Assembly: GCF_001314605.1 (NCBI RefSeq)
Contig: NZ_LIHP01000016.1
Location: 248,001 to 312,000 of the forward strand
Direction: 5' to 3'
DNA: 64,000 nt
DNA from: Marinobacter sp. HL-58
GTDB lineage: Bacteria; Pseudomonadota; Gammaproteobacteria; Pseudomonadales; Oleiphilaceae
The notes below the pieces were generated by a model. That model saw only the letters and a list, made by a program, of their open reading frames with translations. It searched no databases and was not told where the DNA came from. This document shows, one piece after another, positions 1 through 7,345 of this stretch; positions within the stretch are counted from its first letter, which is position 1; each line of letters opens with the position of its first letter. Made by a program: the position numbers and the translations under genes.

Positions 1-714
1 GGCGGACGACTGCAACTGGCCGACGTGGTCATCAACAGGCCGGTCAATGTTGATTGCGACTCCGACCCGCGCCTGTGGGTGGAATGCGTTGTAGGGGCAA
101 CGGTGGAAGAGAGCCTGATCGCCATGCTCGAAGATACGGGCTTTGAAGACATTCGCGTTCTGAACCGGCTGGATTACTTCGCCCACAGCCCCAGCCAGCA
201 GACCCGAGAGATAGCGCGCAGCTTTGGCGCCCATTCCATTGAACTGACCGCCAGAAGAGCAGACCGCACCCCCGGCAGGTTGCGACAGTGGCTTCGCCCC
301 CTGCACCCCCGACGCTGGCTGGCAGACCTGCACCGCCGGGGTCTTCTGGGCGTGGCCACCCTGCTGCTTGCGCTTGTCAGTTGCTATGGCGCTCTGGCCG
401 CCGCAGGGCTGTTGGCCGCTCTGGGAGTGGGGCTCGCTCTCGACCCCGGTGTCTGGGCCGGAACCATTGCCCTGTTCGCGACGTTTGCCGCCGGATTCAT
501 TGCCGCCGGTTTCCGGTATCACCGTTCAATAGGACCGACTGTATTCGCAATGACGGGGGTTGCACTTGTTCTGTACGCCCTGTTCGTGGACTACAGCGTG
601 ATGACAGAGTTAACCGGGTTTGTTGTCATGATCGGCGCCGCGGCCCGGGACCTGTACCTGCGCCGGTATGAAGAGGCCAGAAAGCTCGGCCTCAAAGGCC
701 GGGGTCACACCTGA
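1..714 (+). CDS. Methyltransferase C-terminus fused to MerC-like membrane domain (5' partial)
   Basis: The reading frame is open to the first base of the window, so the start lies upstream. The first 90 or so residues resemble the C-terminal part of class I SAM methyltransferases of the arsenite-methyltransferase (ArsM-like) type. The remainder has about four hydrophobic segments and ends in a short basic tail, as in MerC-type small membrane proteins (Cys near the first helix, GxR-H pairing between helices). The combination suggests a membrane-tethered methyltransferase. No substrate can be assigned because the SAM-binding half is missing. The stop codon overlaps the end of the convergent arfB by 10 bases. 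Confidence 0.6.
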   Translation, partial: GGRLQLADVVINRPVNVDCDSDPRLWVECVVGATVEESLIAMLEDTGFEDIRVLNRLDYFAHSPSQQTREIARSFGAHSIELTARRADRTPGRLRQWLRPLHPRRWLADLHRRGLLGVATLLLALVSCYGALAAAGLLAALGVGLALDPGVWAGTIALFATFAAGFIAAGFRYHRSIGPTVFAMTGVALVLYALFVDYSVMTELTGFVVMIGAAARDLYLRRYEEARKLGLKGRGHT

Positions 715-1118
715 ACCTTGCCACGCAGGGCCTTGGTCCGGCCCTTGATGGTCTTTTTGTCCACCCGGCGGCGCTGGGAGCTCTTCGTGGGCCTGGTTGG
801 CCGCCGGGCTTTCTGTTGTTTCACGGCCTCCTGAATCAGTTCTTTCAGGCGTTCAAGAGCATCTTCCTTGTTCAGCTCAAGAGTCCGGTATTTCTGGGCC
901 TTGATAACGATAATGCCATCCTTGCTGATGCGCTGGTCAGACAGAGCCATCAATCGCTCCTTGTAGAACGGCGGCAGGCTGGAATTGAGAATGTCAAAAC
1001 GCAGGTGCACAGCAGAGGCTACCTTGTTGACGTTCTGCCCCCCGGCGCCCTGGGCGCGGATCTGGGTCAGTTCGATTTCCCAGTCCCCCAGTTCCACAGC
1101 ATTGGAAATCTTCAGCAT
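705..1118 (-). CDS. arfB: Alternative ribosome-rescue factor ArfB (peptidyl-tRNA hydrolase)
   Basis: A 137-residue protein of the YaeJ/ArfB family, which releases peptides from ribosomes stalled on truncated mRNA. The catalytic GGQ tripeptide is at residues 26-28, in the family context RAQGAGGQNVNK. The C-terminus (about residues 100-137) is a Lys/Arg-rich tail, which in this family enters the empty mRNA channel. Length and architecture are those of standalone ArfB rather than RF1/RF2. The start codon overlaps the end of the upstream CobW-type GTPase gene by 7 bases, so the two are probably co-transcribed. Confidence 0.93.
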   Translation of the reverse strand: MLKISNAVELGDWEIELTQIRAQGAGGQNVNKVASAVHLRFDILNSSLPPFYKERLMALSDQRISKDGIIVIKAQKYRTLELNKEDALERLKELIQEAVKQQKARRPTRPTKSSQRRRVDKKTIKGRTKALRGKVQV

Positions 1119-2104
1119 GACGACTCCGCTTGCCCGATGGATTCCTGCAGGCTGGCATCCAGTTCAGCATCATCCAGTGCCTGCTCACTGATCATTTCAA
1201 TACGGGACAGGTCCCTTGGCTCACATTCGGATACAGACAGGGCACCATCGGCCATATTAATGGTTCGCCACCCCTCAGCGGTATTCACTACCGCCTTGAA
1301 CCTGGCAAAGCGCCCATCCAGTGATAACGCCAGCAAAGCGGTTTCAGAAAAAACCGTTTCCGGATGAATTCGCCAGCCCAGGCTGAAGTGCCCCTGCCCC
1401 TGATTGCTGACCCGCTGCCAGGGTTCATCCCGGATATCCGGAACAGGCGTGGGCTCTGCCGGATCATGGTGATGGTGGGCATGGGGCGAACCTACCTCTG
1501 ACAATGCCGCGTCGCCATCCAGCCAGGCGATGTCCATTCTGCCCTGCCGGGTATGGAACACGGCGTTTTTGGCCGGCTGCAGGCGTCCCACCCAGTCATC
1601 AAAGCGGGCAACCTGACCTGGCTCACACAGATCCGTCTTGTTAGCCACAACGATATCAGCCGCGGCAACCTGGTCCTGGAACTGAACATTCTCCAGAACC
1701 CGGGCCTCCTCCAGTCGCCTCGGGTCCACGAGGCAGAGCACCGGGCCCAGCTTCAGCACATCGCGGTAGTGCTCTCCGGTAAGCGATTCGATAATCTGTG
1801 AAGGGTGCCCCAACCCGGTAGGCTCAATCAGCAGCCGATCGGGCCTGGCCTTGTGGATAAGCTGGTTGAGGCCGATCTGCATTGGCAACCCGGCCACACA
1901 GCACATACATCCCCCGGGAATCTCCCGCACGAAGGCACCCTCGGTTTCCAGTATGGCGCCATCGATGCCCACCTCACCGAACTCGTTTACAAGAACCGCC
2001 CAGACCTCCCCGTCCGGTTTTTTCTTCAGCAGGTCCAGTATGGCGGTGGTCTTACCCACACCAAGAAATCCAAGCACCAGATTGGTGGGTATCGGTGAAA
2101 TCAT
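1112..2104 (-). CDS. CobW/YjiA-family GTP-binding metallochaperone
   Basis: A 330-residue G3E GTPase of the COG0523 (CobW, YjiA, ZigA) family. Visible motifs: Walker A GFLGVGKT at residues 12-19, the metal-binding GCMCC at 65-69, an NKTD-type guanine-specificity motif near 155, and a His-rich HAHHHH stretch near 210. The CobW C-terminal domain follows. Family members use GTP hydrolysis to deliver zinc or cobalt to client enzymes. The His cluster favours a zinc or nickel role, but the client is not evident from neighbours. It precedes arfB with a 7-base overlap. No clear Zur box was recognised upstream. Confidence 0.9.
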   Translation of the reverse strand: MISPIPTNLVLGFLGVGKTTAILDLLKKKPDGEVWAVLVNEFGEVGIDGAILETEGAFVREIPGGCMCCVAGLPMQIGLNQLIHKARPDRLLIEPTGLGHPSQIIESLTGEHYRDVLKLGPVLCLVDPRRLEEARVLENVQFQDQVAAADIVVANKTDLCEPGQVARFDDWVGRLQPAKNAVFHTRQGRMDIAWLDGDAALSEVGSPHAHHHHDPAEPTPVPDIRDEPWQRVSNQGQGHFSLGWRIHPETVFSETALLALSLDGRFARFKAVVNTAEGWRTINMADGALSVSECEPRDLSRIEMISEQALDDAELDASLQESIGQAESSC

Positions 2105-2244
2105 AGATCGCCCGTATTGACAGATGGAGGAGCCGGTACAAACAAGTGTTATAACATAACGCTGTAGTATTCCCCTAATACCTGTTCTTCCCCGGCTCTT
2201 GGTAATGTGGACAGGCTACCATCAACAAGCACAAGGAGAAGGGT

Positions 2245-2814
2245 ATGAGCGGAAAGAAGATACTGATGATCACCGGTGATTTCACCGAAGACTACGAAAC
2301 CATGGTGCCTTTCCAGGCGCTTCAGGCAGTCGGACATACGGTTCACGCGGTATGCCCGGACAAGAAATCGGGGGACACCGTCGCCACGGCGATTCACGAC
2401 TTCGAGGGCGACCAGACTTATACCGAAAAACCGGGCCACCGGTTTGCCCTGAACGCAGACTTTGCCGGTCTCAACCCCGCTGATTACGACGCACTGGTCG
2501 TGCCAGGGGGCCGTGCACCGGAGTACCTGCGCCTGAACGAAGACGTCAGGAAACTCGTGCGGCACTTCTTCGAAACCGACAAGCCGGTAGCCGCCATTTG
2601 CCATGGCGCGCAGCTTCTGGCCGCAGCCGGTGTTCTTGAGGGGCGCGAGTGTTCGGCCTATCCGGCCTGTCAGCCGGAAGTGGAACTGGCCGGCGGCCGC
2701 TTCGCCGAGATCGACGTTGACGCCGCGGTAACCGATGGTAATCTGGTGACAGCCCCGGCATGGCCGGCCCATCCCCAGTGGCTGGCACAGTTTTTCAAAC
2801 TGCTGGACAAGTGA
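2245..2814 (+). CDS. DJ-1/PfpI family protein (YhbO-like)
   Basis: A 189-residue member of the DJ-1/PfpI superfamily. The nucleophile-elbow Cys119 lies in the family CHG context with His120, and Glu15 sits in the N-terminal position expected to polarise that Cys. Relatives act as glyoxalase III, deglycase-like stress proteins or intracellular peptidases. Sequence alone does not separate these. The start is preceded by AAGGAGAAGGG. It lies directly upstream of a ribbon-helix-helix gene on the same strand (47 bases), so co-transcription is possible. Confidence 0.9.
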   Translation: MSGKKILMITGDFTEDYETMVPFQALQAVGHTVHAVCPDKKSGDTVATAIHDFEGDQTYTEKPGHRFALNADFAGLNPADYDALVVPGGRAPEYLRLNEDVRKLVRHFFETDKPVAAICHGAQLLAAAGVLEGRECSAYPACQPEVELAGGRFAEIDVDAAVTDGNLVTAPAWPAHPQWLAQFFKLLDK

Positions 2815-2861
2815 CGGAAGCGGGGCCACTTCCGTGGCCCCGGATTCATGAGGACAACGCC

Positions 2862-3229
2862 ATGTGCAAACTCTTCGTCCAGGCGGATTCCGAACTCTGG
2901 GTCAGCCGCACCCACTCCCTGCGCATCGACGGCATGGTCACCAGCATCCGCATGGAAAACGCCTTCTGGAATGCCCTCACCGAGATTGCCGCCCGCGACG
3001 GCATGAACCTGCCCCAGATGATCACGAAGCTCTACCATGAATCCATCGACGCCGGGCATGATCTGGGCAACTTTACCTCGTTCCTGAGAGTCTGCGCCAT
3101 GCGCTATCTGGCCCTGCAACTCAGTGGCGACATCCCCGGGATACCCGGGTATCCATCGCCTCCCTGGATGCGGACAAGATCCTTGCCAGAAACATGGAGC
3201 AGAAGCCGCCCAGCGAAGCGACCCACTGA
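2862..3229 (+). CDS. Ribbon-helix-helix domain protein, apparent 1-nt frameshift near the 3' end
   Basis: The start at 2862 has an AGGA-type RBS. The first 90 residues form an RHH_4-like ribbon-helix-helix domain with the recognisable core RIDGMVTSIRMENAFW. In the annotated frame the sequence turns into unusual Pro/Arg-rich residues after LSGDIPG and runs to 3296, into the convergent SDR gene. Adding one G to the G-run at 3138-3140 restores a plausible C-terminus (DTRVSIASLDADKILARNM...) that stops at 3227-3229. The coordinates given assume that corrected frame. Either this is a sequencing or assembly indel, or the C-terminal tail is truly altered. The family is a small putative arylsulfate-sulfotransferase-like/RHH regulator; its target is unknown. 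Confidence 0.7.
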
Positions 3230-3244
3230 GCGGCCGGTTCAGGT

Positions 3245-3937
3245 TTACTTGAGCGCTGGCGTTGGCCGCACCAGAATTTCGTTGACATCCACATGAGACG
3301 GCTGGGATACGGCGTACATGACGGCCTGGGCAATGTCGTCGGGGTTGAGGGCGTTTTCCGGGCGCTCGTCAAAGAACGGCGTATCCACCATCCCCGGCTC
3401 CACAAGCGTGACACGAATACCCGAGCCCCGCAGTTCTTCCCTCACACCATAACCGATGGCCGAGACGGCCCACTTGGTGGCACTGTACATGGACCCCGGA
3501 ATGGTAACCCGGCCGGCAGCGGAGCCGGTCAACAGAAGATGGCCACGGCTTTTCCTCAGGGCCGGCAAACAGCACTGAACGGTCAGCCCGGCACCGTAGA
3601 CGTTGGTCAGGATCATGTCCTTCCATACTTCATGATCGGCACCACTGAATCCCCCCGGCTCACCGCCACGGCCGGCATTAACAAACACGGCGTCAATCTG
3701 TCCGAAGGCCGCCAGGGCGGAATCCACCACGGCCTGCTGGTCCTCCATGCTCTGCACGTCGCATCGGGCAATCAGTACCCGTTCACTGCCCCCGAGTTCG
3801 GTTTGCAGGGCTTTCAGCTTGTCTTCCGAGCGAGCCGAAAGCACCAGACGGTAACCAGCCTTTTGCGCTGCGCGTGCCGTTGCCTCACCAATACCCGATG
3901 AGGCGCCGGTAATAAGCATAACCGGGTCAGTCGTCAT
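3245..3937 (-). CDS. SDR-family NAD(P)-dependent oxidoreductase
   Basis: A 230-residue classical short-chain dehydrogenase. The cofactor motif TGASSGIG is at residues 10-17, NAG at 87-89, the catalytic Ser139, and YSATK with Tyr151 and Lys155. This is the YdfG/NADP-dependent group. The substrate (hydroxy acid, aldehyde or ketone) cannot be deduced. It is convergent with the RHH gene and has no co-directional partner close by. Confidence 0.9.
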   Translation of the reverse strand: MTTDPVMLITGASSGIGEATARAAQKAGYRLVLSARSEDKLKALQTELGGSERVLIARCDVQSMEDQQAVVDSALAAFGQIDAVFVNAGRGGEPGGFSGADHEVWKDMILTNVYGAGLTVQCCLPALRKSRGHLLLTGSAAGRVTIPGSMYSATKWAVSAIGYGVREELRGSGIRVTLVEPGMVDTPFFDERPENALNPDDIAQAVMYAVSQPSHVDVNEILVRPTPALK

Positions 3938-4112
3938 AAATTCTCTCCTGAATGTGGTGTTGAACCAGTGTCACAGATTACCTACGGCACCTGAAGCGTC
4001 TGCAGATCAATACAGCCATGAGGGTTCTGTCGACAATATCAGGTAATATAGCCGCAGACATGCCGGTCAACAGGATTGACGGGCCAGGCCAACCAGGCAA
4101 CCGAAAGGCTTT

Positions 4113-4973
4113 ATGAAAATACCGAAACGATTACAGCCCCTTGTCGACGACGGCATGGTGGACGAAGTGTTGTACCAGTTGATGAGCGGCAAGGAAGCCG
4201 AGGTGTTCGTTGTGCGCTGTGGCGACAGTGTTCGCTGCGCGAAAGTGTACAAGGAGGCTCAGAAGCGCAGCTTCAAGCAGGCCGTGCAGTACCAGGAAGG
4301 GCGCAAGGTTCGCAATACTCGCCGTGCTCGTGCCATGGGCAAGAAAACCCGTTACGGCCAGAAGGAGCAGGAAGACGCCTGGCTGAACGCCGAGGTAGAC
4401 GCCCTGTACCGGCTGGCCTCTGCCGGGGTGCGGGTTCCGAAACCACACGGCTTTGTGGATGGCGTGCTGCTGATGGATCTGGTTTCAGGCACGGATGGCG
4501 AGGTGGCCCCGCAACTGGGAGAGGTTACGCTTTCGCCCGAAAAGGCACGGGAATACTACAGCCTGGTAATTGCCGATGTGGTGCGGATGCTCAACGCCGG
4601 GCTGATTCACGGCGACCTGTCCGAATTCAACGTACTGGTGGACAAGGACGGGCCGGTGATTATCGATCTGCCCCAGGCTGTCAACGCGGCGGGCAACAAC
4701 AGCGCGGAACGTATGCTGGAACGGGATGTGGATAACATGCGCCGTTATTTCGGCCGGTTCGCACCGGACCTGCTGAACACCGATTACGGCAAGGAGATCT
4801 GGGCGCTTTATGAATCCGGCGACCTGCATCCGGACACGAAACTGACAGGGTGTTTCGAGCACGACACCGAAAGCGCGGATGTGGATGAACTGATGGCGGT
4901 CATCGATGCTGCCAAGGAAGAAGAGCGCGAACGCCAGGAACGCGCCCGTGATGCCGAAGAGGGTGACGACTAG
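4113..4973 (+). CDS. RIO1-like atypical serine protein kinase (PA4780 type)
   Basis: A 286-residue RIO-family kinase. The catalytic loop HGDLSEFN is at residues 166-173 (Asp168, Asn173) and the metal-binding Asp185 is in IIDLPQ. An N-terminal ATP-binding segment carries the invariant Lys (CAKVYK, about residues 43-48). The C-terminus is acidic and rich in Glu and Arg. Bacterial RIO kinases of this group are widespread in Pseudomonas and Marinobacter but their substrates are largely unknown. An AAGG RBS precedes the ATG. The end overlaps the convergent membrane gene by 4 bases. Confidence 0.9.
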   Translation: MKIPKRLQPLVDDGMVDEVLYQLMSGKEAEVFVVRCGDSVRCAKVYKEAQKRSFKQAVQYQEGRKVRNTRRARAMGKKTRYGQKEQEDAWLNAEVDALYRLASAGVRVPKPHGFVDGVLLMDLVSGTDGEVAPQLGEVTLSPEKAREYYSLVIADVVRMLNAGLIHGDLSEFNVLVDKDGPVIIDLPQAVNAAGNNSAERMLERDVDNMRRYFGRFAPDLLNTDYGKEIWALYESGDLHPDTKLTGCFEHDTESADVDELMAVIDAAKEEERERQERARDAEEGDD

Positions 4974-5365
4974 CCGGGCTCACCCACAAACCTGCCCACC
5001 ACGCGGTCAGACAGCATAAGGTGGGCAAGTGCGGGGTACGGCAGGTAATGGCTGAGCAGGAATATCCCCGCAGCCATATCAAGCCCGGAAGACAGTCCCA
5101 CGTAGGCAGCCCAGGCCACGAACAAGGCGCCCAGGAAGCCACCATATGACCAGAGCACCCGGCCCCGTTCCTCGCTGCTTGGTACCCGCTTCAATATGCG
5201 GGCTACCGACCAGCTGATGTAGGCCGCAATCAACGCCGCGATAACCACCGATACCACTACCCCCGTCAGGCCGAACAGGAATCGTGCCAGGTAATTGGTA
5301 AGAAAAAACAGCACAATGGCGCTGACGGCAATGATGGTTACCCGCGAACGCTTCAGATCTTCCAT
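4970..5365 (-). CDS. Hypothetical four-helix membrane protein
   Basis: About 131 residues with four predicted membrane helices (near residues 10-30, 35-55, 70-90 and 95-115) separated by a short basic loop. No domain was recognised. An in-frame GTG six bases upstream (5371) is an alternative start; the ATG was chosen because GGGA sits eight bases before it. It faces the RIO kinase gene tail to tail. Confidence 0.7.
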   Translation of the reverse strand: MEDLKRSRVTIIAVSAIVLFFLTNYLARFLFGLTGVVVSVVIAALIAAYISWSVARILKRVPSSEERGRVLWSYGGFLGALFVAWAAYVGLSSGLDMAAGIFLLSHYLPYPALAHLMLSDRVVGRFVGEPG

Positions 5366-5388
5366 AGACACAATCCCGGCCTGTTAAA

Positions 5389-5922
5389 TCAGATGGTTTG
5401 CACTGTTTTAACATTCCGGGAATCAAGATGCGACTTCGCTTCCTGACGCTGCTGTCTACTGGCCGCATGAACTGCCAGTACATATTTCCCATCACGCAAT
5501 GCAGACTGTGTCTTGACAAGATAGGGCGTGTGGTCTGGACGGAGTGTCACGGCGCCCGCGACCAACATGCCGATTGCCGCGCCGATCGCGGTCATTACAG
5601 AAGCGGCAACAACCGAATTCTGAACTACGAAACCGACACCCATGGCACTCAGTACCAGGAACAGTACGAAGCCGGCGACCGCACCGGCAGCACCAAGGCC
5701 GATATGGGAACGCACCAGTGTCTGCCAGATTCCCCGGTCTTCCGGTTCCAGTTCCTTCCCCTGATGCCGATCAGTCGGGCCAAGGACGGTTACCTGCTCG
5801 TCTGTCAGACTCGTTTCCTCACATATCGCTTTCGCCGTGCCTCTGGCATCGGACTCTGTGTCAAAAACCGCGGCCACCTTGTGGTCATCATGTTCGCCAG
5901 TCAATTTCACTGAAGCGTTCAT
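5389..5922 (-). CDS. Hypothetical membrane protein with YflT-like N-terminal domain
   Basis: About 177 residues from the ATG at 5922, preceded by GGGGAGG; the longer frame back to 6018 has no RBS. The N-terminus (VAAVFDTESDARGTAK...) resembles the general-stress YflT/GSP17M fold that senses or binds through a short alpha-beta unit. Two adjacent glycine/alanine-rich helices (about residues 80-130) form a hairpin typical of stress membrane proteins, followed by a short soluble tail. The function is not known. The role in stress is inferred only from the domain. Confidence 0.72.
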   Translation of the reverse strand: MNASVKLTGEHDDHKVAAVFDTESDARGTAKAICEETSLTDEQVTVLGPTDRHQGKELEPEDRGIWQTLVRSHIGLGAAGAVAGFVLFLVLSAMGVGFVVQNSVVAASVMTAIGAAIGMLVAGAVTLRPDHTPYLVKTQSALRDGKYVLAVHAASRQQRQEAKSHLDSRNVKTVQTI

Positions 5923-6045
5923 GGGAATACCTCCCCGGTATCTCAGAGAATTAAAGAGGCCTCTGATAAAACATTGGTCCCTCCCTCCGAAATAACAACC
6001 TGTCGACCTGTCCATCAAATGACGGTCCGGTAATGGGAGACGCCG

Positions 6046-6720
6046 TTACCAGGCCAGCCAGATGACATGGCGCGCGCCCTTGCCCGGTCGCAGAGCCCGC
6101 ACCGTGACCGGTTCCACGGACAATCCTGCACGGCGCAGCCTCTCGGTAAAGGCGTGCTCGGGGCCGGCGGACCAGTAGGCCAGTATGCCGTCAGGGCTCA
6201 GGGACTTCTGGGCGGCTGCGATACCGGCAGGGGAGTAAATCCAGTTGTTTTCCTTGCGGGTGAGCCCTTCAGGGCCGTTGTCCACATCAAGCAGAATGGC
6301 ATCCCAGTTGCCATCGCCGGCCCGCAAAAGCTCCGCCACATCGCCGACGTGGACACAGGCCCTGGCATCGTTCAGGGGGTACCCTGCCGCAGCTCCCAGC
6401 GGCCCCCGGTTCCACACCTCAACTTCCGGAACCAGTTCCGCCACGGTTACCCTGGCATCCTCCGGCAGGGCCGACAGAGCCGCAGCCAGCGTGTATCCCA
6501 TCCCCAGCCCGCCAATCAGGACACGGGGCCGGGGCAGTCCGGCTATACGCTCACAGGCAAGGGTGGCGAGGGCATCCTCCGAACCGTGCAAGCGACTATT
6601 CATAAGTTCACCGGTTTTCCCGGCTATTTTGATGGAGAACTCGTCATTTCGCTGCAGTAAACGTAGCTGTGTTCCCTTGCCGGGAATGGTTGCGATACCG
6701 ATTTCCTCAAAGCGGGCCAT
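6046..6720 (-). CDS. Spermidine-synthase-like methyltransferase-fold protein
   Basis: A 224-residue Rossmann protein resembling polyamine aminopropyltransferases. It has the glycine-rich VLIGGLGMGYTL, the acidic ELVPEV after the second strand, and a DVDNGPEG catalytic-loop equivalent. It lacks the N-terminal beta domain and several substrate residues of true SpeE, so polyamine synthesis should not be assumed. The ATG directly abuts the ydbL stop codon, which places it as the last gene of the ydbH-ynbE-ydbL transcription unit. Confidence 0.78.
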   Translation of the reverse strand: MARFEEIGIATIPGKGTQLRLLQRNDEFSIKIAGKTGELMNSRLHGSEDALATLACERIAGLPRPRVLIGGLGMGYTLAAALSALPEDARVTVAELVPEVEVWNRGPLGAAAGYPLNDARACVHVGDVAELLRAGDGNWDAILLDVDNGPEGLTRKENNWIYSPAGIAAAQKSLSPDGILAYWSAGPEHAFTERLRRAGLSVEPVTVRALRPGKGARHVIWLAW

Positions 6721-7062
6721 CTATTTTTTGACCCACTTGCCATCCACCAGTATGAACTGACCCGATGGTGTTTTTTCCAGCGCCTTCTGGCCGGCGACGG
6801 TTTCCACCTGGGTGACCGGGATGTCGTGTTTCTCCGCAATACGGGCGTATTCATCCCGCCGGGCCTTGTTGATCGCCTCAACAATACCCCTGGCATTGCC
6901 TTCCGCCCTGACCACCTCCAGATAACCGGTTGGTGTTTCTCCCACCAGGCCCTCCTGCTTGGCTGTATCCAGCTGGCTTTTGGCTTCCTCCAGCCCCATC
7001 GAAAAGGCAGGCGCAGCCAGGCAAAGCACAAGGATCAATGCACCGAGTTGAACAAACCGCTT
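6721..7062 (-). CDS. ydbL: YdbL family periplasmic protein (DUF1318)
   Basis: From the ATG at 7062 (GGGAG seven bases upstream) the protein has a clear signal peptide (MKRF-hydrophobic-APAFS) and a roughly 90-residue DUF1318 domain. YdbL acts with YdbH and YnbE, which bridge the inner and outer membrane for phospholipid movement; YdbL is thought to assist their assembly. The gene order ydbH-ynbE-ydbL is conserved here with short gaps. An upstream in-frame ATG at 7095 adds 11 residues without an RBS. Confidence 0.9.
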   Translation of the reverse strand, partial: KRFVQLGALILVLCLAAPAFSMGLEEAKSQLDTAKQEGLVGETPTGYLEVVRAEGNARGIVEAINKARRDEYARIAEKHDIPVTQVETVAGQKALEKTPSGQFILVDGKWVKK

Positions 7063-7094
7063 CATGACTGACTCCCAGGATTCAGAATGGATCA

Positions 7095-7313
7095 TCAGAA
7101 CAGCCCCTTTTCGCCGAAGAGTTCATCCACGTCTTTGTCGACTTTTACGTAGATCTCATGCTGGATCTTGACGTTCAGGTTGACGGTAATAGGCTCTTTC
7201 GGTGCCTCCATTTGCACGGTGGGCGTGCACGCCGTAACACCCAATGCGAGCGCAGTGATAATCAGTGCGTTCCGATATTTTCCGGGCGGGCCGCCCGGCC
7301 TGAATCTGTCCAT
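7095..7313 (-). CDS. ynbE: YnbE family outer-membrane lipoprotein
   Basis: A 72-residue lipoprotein. The hydrophobic stretch ending VTACTP provides a lipobox (Cys29), followed by the family block IKIQHEIYVKVDKDV-like sequence (KIQHEIYVKVDKDVDELF). AGGAG lies upstream of the ATG. YnbE is the outer-membrane end of the YdbH-YnbE intermembrane bridge. It lies between ydbH and ydbL, as in enterobacteria. Confidence 0.92.
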   Translation of the reverse strand: MDRFRPGGPPGKYRNALIITALALGVTACTPTVQMEAPKEPITVNLNVKIQHEIYVKVDKDVDELFGEKGLF

Positions 7314-7345
7314 CTGCCTTGCTCCTGTTTCATTCTCCGAACCGG

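Noticed and set aside
2149-2829. 226-residue minus-strand frame opposite the DJ-1 gene
   Set aside because: No domain and entirely antisense to the DJ-1 protein, whose motifs are intact.
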